This document shows, piece by piece, positions 61,893 to 64,000 of a DNA stretch of 64,000 nt. The stretch is from Galeruca laticollis (taxonomy: Eukaryota > Arthropoda > Insecta > Coleoptera > Chrysomelidae): NCBI GenBank assembly GCA_963921935.1, contig OY998179.1:53798222-53862221 (forward strand), read 5' to 3'. The translations under genes were made by a program, and so were the position numbers. The notes under the pieces are model-generated. The model ran no database searches. It was not told the origin of the DNA and worked only from the letters and a program-made list of their open reading frames with translations. The stretch's first letter is position 1; each line of letters begins with the position of its first letter.

Positions 61893-62468
61893 AATAGGCA
61901 TGTTTCTGGCTCATTAGCTGTCATCGGTACGGTACAAACAAGAAAAGATGTAAAACATGGGAGCAAAGGTGTTGAATGAAACATGAGAAAATATAACAGA
62001 ATTCAGCAGGATAGTCAAACACAACATTTGTGTCAGTAATATTAGAAGATCTCGAATATTCGAGACAACAACCAACATAGACACGGAGGTGCATATAACA
62101 CTCCCGTCTGAAAATTTTTGACCCAGATCAATGAAATAACAACAAATCTACGAATAGTGCGTGACATATGAACAATAAACAACGAATAGATTGGTGGGTA
62201 TTGCACGCAAATAGAAGAAGGGGCTACTGAAAGGACTGGTAACCGCAGACATGCATGTTTCTGGCTCATTAGCTGTCATCGGTACGGTACAACCAAGAAA
62301 AGATGTAAAACATGGGAGCAAAGGTGTTGAATGAAACATGAGAAAATATAACAGAATTCAGCAGGATAGTCAAACACAACATTTGTGTCAGTAATATTAG
62401 AAGATCTCGAATATTCGAGACAACAACCAACATAGACACGGAGGTGCATATAACACTCCCGTCTGAAA
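61893..62468 (-). mobile_element. Diverged retrozyme-like repeat pair
   Basis: Two units 355 bp apart (CATGTTTCTGGCTCATTAG at 61899 and 62254) related to the 358-bp family (shared GCATGTTTCT, GCTCATTAGC, TACGGTA, AACATGG and GGAAGATT/AGAAGATC blocks). The right unit keeps a full-length hammerhead layout; the left is cut at its start. Sequence from about 62117 to 62157 is repeated inverted at 62469-62510, directly after the second unit. Confidence 0.65.
62242..62288 (-). ncRNA. Hammerhead relative with GTC triplet and altered core
   Basis: 47 nt long, like the young copies. Stem I is ACCGTA/TGCGGT (6 bp with one G-T wobble), the triplet is GTC (better than GTT), GAAA and the palindromic stem III are kept, but the core box reads CCGATGA, changing U4. 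Stem I is maintained with a wobble despite sequence change. Confidence 0.6.
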
Positions 62469-62510
62469 ACTATTCGTAGATTTGTTGTTATTTCATTGAT
62501 CTGGGTCAAA

Positions 62511-62970
62511 AGGCGGCCTGTCAAATTTGAAAAAAATTCGTATTTCCTTTGTTTTTCATTTAACGCAAAAAAGTTACTAAGCTTTTTCATAAACCTTATC
62601 ACGTTCTACAACTTTTATATTCAACATTTTTCTCTAAATCGTACATTAAAACATTTATTTAGGTAAATTCACAAATTTTAATGGAATTTGTGAGCACGAT
62701 AGAGGACGTATTTTTTGACGGATCGAAACCAAAATCGGTGAGGCAAAAATCTTGGACGAGTTCGTTAATGAGCCAAATTGGCCCCGTAAAAACAAAATGG
62801 CGGCCCGTCAAAGTCGGAAAAAAATCGTATTTCCTTTGTTTTTCATTGGACGCAAAAAAGTTTGTATGCTTTTTTATAGACCCTAACACGTTCTATGACT
62901 TTTGTATTCAATATTTTTCTCTAAATCATACATTAAAACATTTATTTAAGAAAATTCACAAATTTACCAG
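62511..62970. repeat. Tandem duplication, unit about 289 bp
   Basis: GCGGCCTGTCAAA through ATTAAAACATTTATTTAG (62.51-62.68 kb) recurs as GCGGCCCGTCAAA through ATTAAAACATTTATTTAA (62.80-62.96 kb), at roughly 90% identity by eye. Non-coding. Confidence 0.75.
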
Positions 62971-63209
62971 AAATTTTTTTTATTTTTGATTTGATGCCAG
63001 AATGTTACTTTGGTTGTTTGTACATCTCAAAACATTCTTTTACTTTTGAATCTAATTTTTGTGATATTTATTAATACAAATATTTCTACTTCGGCATATA
63101 ATTACGTATGAATAACAATTGTACTGTCACTGTCAGATTAAATCATGTAATAATTGTCGTGTTACATCTGAATTCGTTTCAAATCATCAATTTAAAAATT
63201 TAGTAAGTT

Positions 63210-63515
63210 GTTGAAAATGATCAATCCGGATAGTCACGAAGAAATTATTTCTTTCTGTACCTACTCCTACAGATTTAATTGGAAGAGCAAATGAAGCAAC
63301 CGCAGATTTACTACCCGATGAATCCAAAAAAATTCATGAAATTTGTTATAAACGGTTTATAGACTGGTGTGAGAAAAAGTCGGTTGGAAATATTACAGAA
63401 AACGTCGTCCTGGCTTATTTGAATGAAAAGTCAAAAATACTTAAACCATCGGCCCTATGATGAGAATACTCAAAATAATAAAGGCTACACTTTCAATCAC
63501 AAAGAATGTAGAGAG
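63210..63515 (+). pseudogene. Crypton-like tyrosine recombinase N-terminal fragment
   Basis: Plus strand encodes LLPDESKKIHEICYKRFIDW, CEKKSVGNITENVVLAYLNE and KSKILKPSAL. After a stop or shift, IIKATLSITKNVES follows. This matches the helical core-binding region that precedes the tyrosine recombinase domain in insect Crypton-type proteins. The catalytic domain is absent. Family assignment rests on pattern memory. Confidence 0.5.
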
Positions 63516-63529
63516 TCCGACTGAGCCCA

Positions 63530-64000
63530 ATATGCCTTGAGTATCGGTGGAAATCCTGACATTTCTTGCCAGGTGGGTCGCCGATTTTCTTCCTTCTATT
63601 GCCGAATATTGTTTAGGTAAGGATCATTCTCCTGATCTTCACTGATCCTGCTGGGTGACCATTCATCATTGACTACTATTGTTCTTGAAACGGCAGCTTC
63701 CCCAGATTCCACCTTGTTGCAGTCGAAACAGTCATTTGGGAACGGCCGTCTGGACAGGGAGTCGGCATTTCGGTGACTCACACCAGCTCGAAGTTTTATG
63801 TTGAAATCGTACTTTTGAAGTCGTTGAATCCATCATCCAGTCTGTACTTAGGGATTCTTGAACTGCATTAACCACTTGAGTGCTGCGTGATCAGTTCGAA
63901 GTGAGAACTTCCTTCCATAGAGATACTGGTAAAAGTGTTCCACGGACTTCACTACCGCCAATAGTTCTCTCCTTGTGACGCAGTAGTTTCGTTCTGGTTT
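63530..64000 (-). pseudogene. Ty3/gypsy RNase H fragment running off the window edge
   Basis: Minus strand, entering from the right edge: NYCVTRRELLAVVKSVEHF, YLYGRKFSLRTDHAALKWL, QRLQKYDFNIKLRAGVSHRN, and ADSLSRRPFPNDC. This is the RNase H end of a gypsy Pol of a different lineage from the element at 35.4-41.9 kb. At least two stops lie in it (around FKNP). RT would lie beyond 64000, and integrase is expected downstream but is not visible after 63600. Confidence 0.85.

Overview
The window looks like intergenic DNA from an AT-rich animal genome, most likely an insect. It is dense with transposable elements and I found no host protein-coding gene. The element set (Penelope-like elements, R1/I/Jockey-type LINEs, Ty3/gypsy, piggyBac, pogo, THAP-DDE and a Crypton-like fragment) fits an insect; the order cannot be fixed from sequence alone. 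There are no bacterial-style operons, tRNAs, rRNAs or CRISPR arrays that I can recognise.

Layout. 0.5-4.6 kb: two nearly identical Penelope-like elements (PLE1) head to head. 4.66-5.21 kb: a dimer of a 358-bp repeat carrying a full hammerhead ribozyme (HHR) on the minus strand, which fits a metazoan retrozyme. 5.26-5.50 kb: a fragment with a second canonical HHR core. 5.56-9.33 kb: about eight copies of a 474-bp repeat, two inverted relative to six, each with an HHR-like motif. All of these blocks are separated by (AT)n tracts. 9.4-20 kb: decayed LINEs on both strands (11.46-12.3, 12.33-15.42, 15.44-16.05 kb), a minisatellite (17.26-17.49 kb) and a THAP-DDE transposase pseudogene (18.4-19.9 kb). 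21.86-25.18 kb: a segment with inverted termini. 25.3-32.5 kb: an I-like LINE with RNase H split by a younger RTE/CR1-like LINE. 32.5-32.9 kb: a retrozyme-like monomer. 34.7-42.8 kb: PLE2, split by a complete, apparently intact Ty3/gypsy element (35423-41874) with identical LTRs. 44.4-45.7 kb: a 5' piece of the RTE/CR1-like LINE. 45.98-47.1 kb: PLE3. 49.2-50.4 kb: pogo transposase pseudogene. 50.9-53.0 kb: an inverted MITE-like family. 53.6-54.4 kb: a LINE relic. 54.49-57.03 kb: a piggyBac element bounded by TTAA. 58.0-59.8 kb: an R1-clade LINE. 61.3-61.5 kb: a foldback hairpin. 61.9-62.5 kb: old retrozyme relatives. 63.2-63.5 kb: a Crypton-like fragment. 63.5-64.0 kb: the edge of another gypsy element.

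How the parts may work together. Three PLE lineages supply reverse transcriptase plus GIY-YIG endonuclease. They share with the non-coding retrozyme and satellite repeats a hairpin-plus-GAAAC ribozyme signature and (AT)n-flanked insertion sites. This suggests, as inference, that small ribozyme-bearing repeats are mobilised in trans by PLE enzymes. Elements that look young enough to be active are the gypsy element and PLE1; PLE2 and the main RTE/CR1-like LINE have lost reverse-transcriptase catalytic aspartates.
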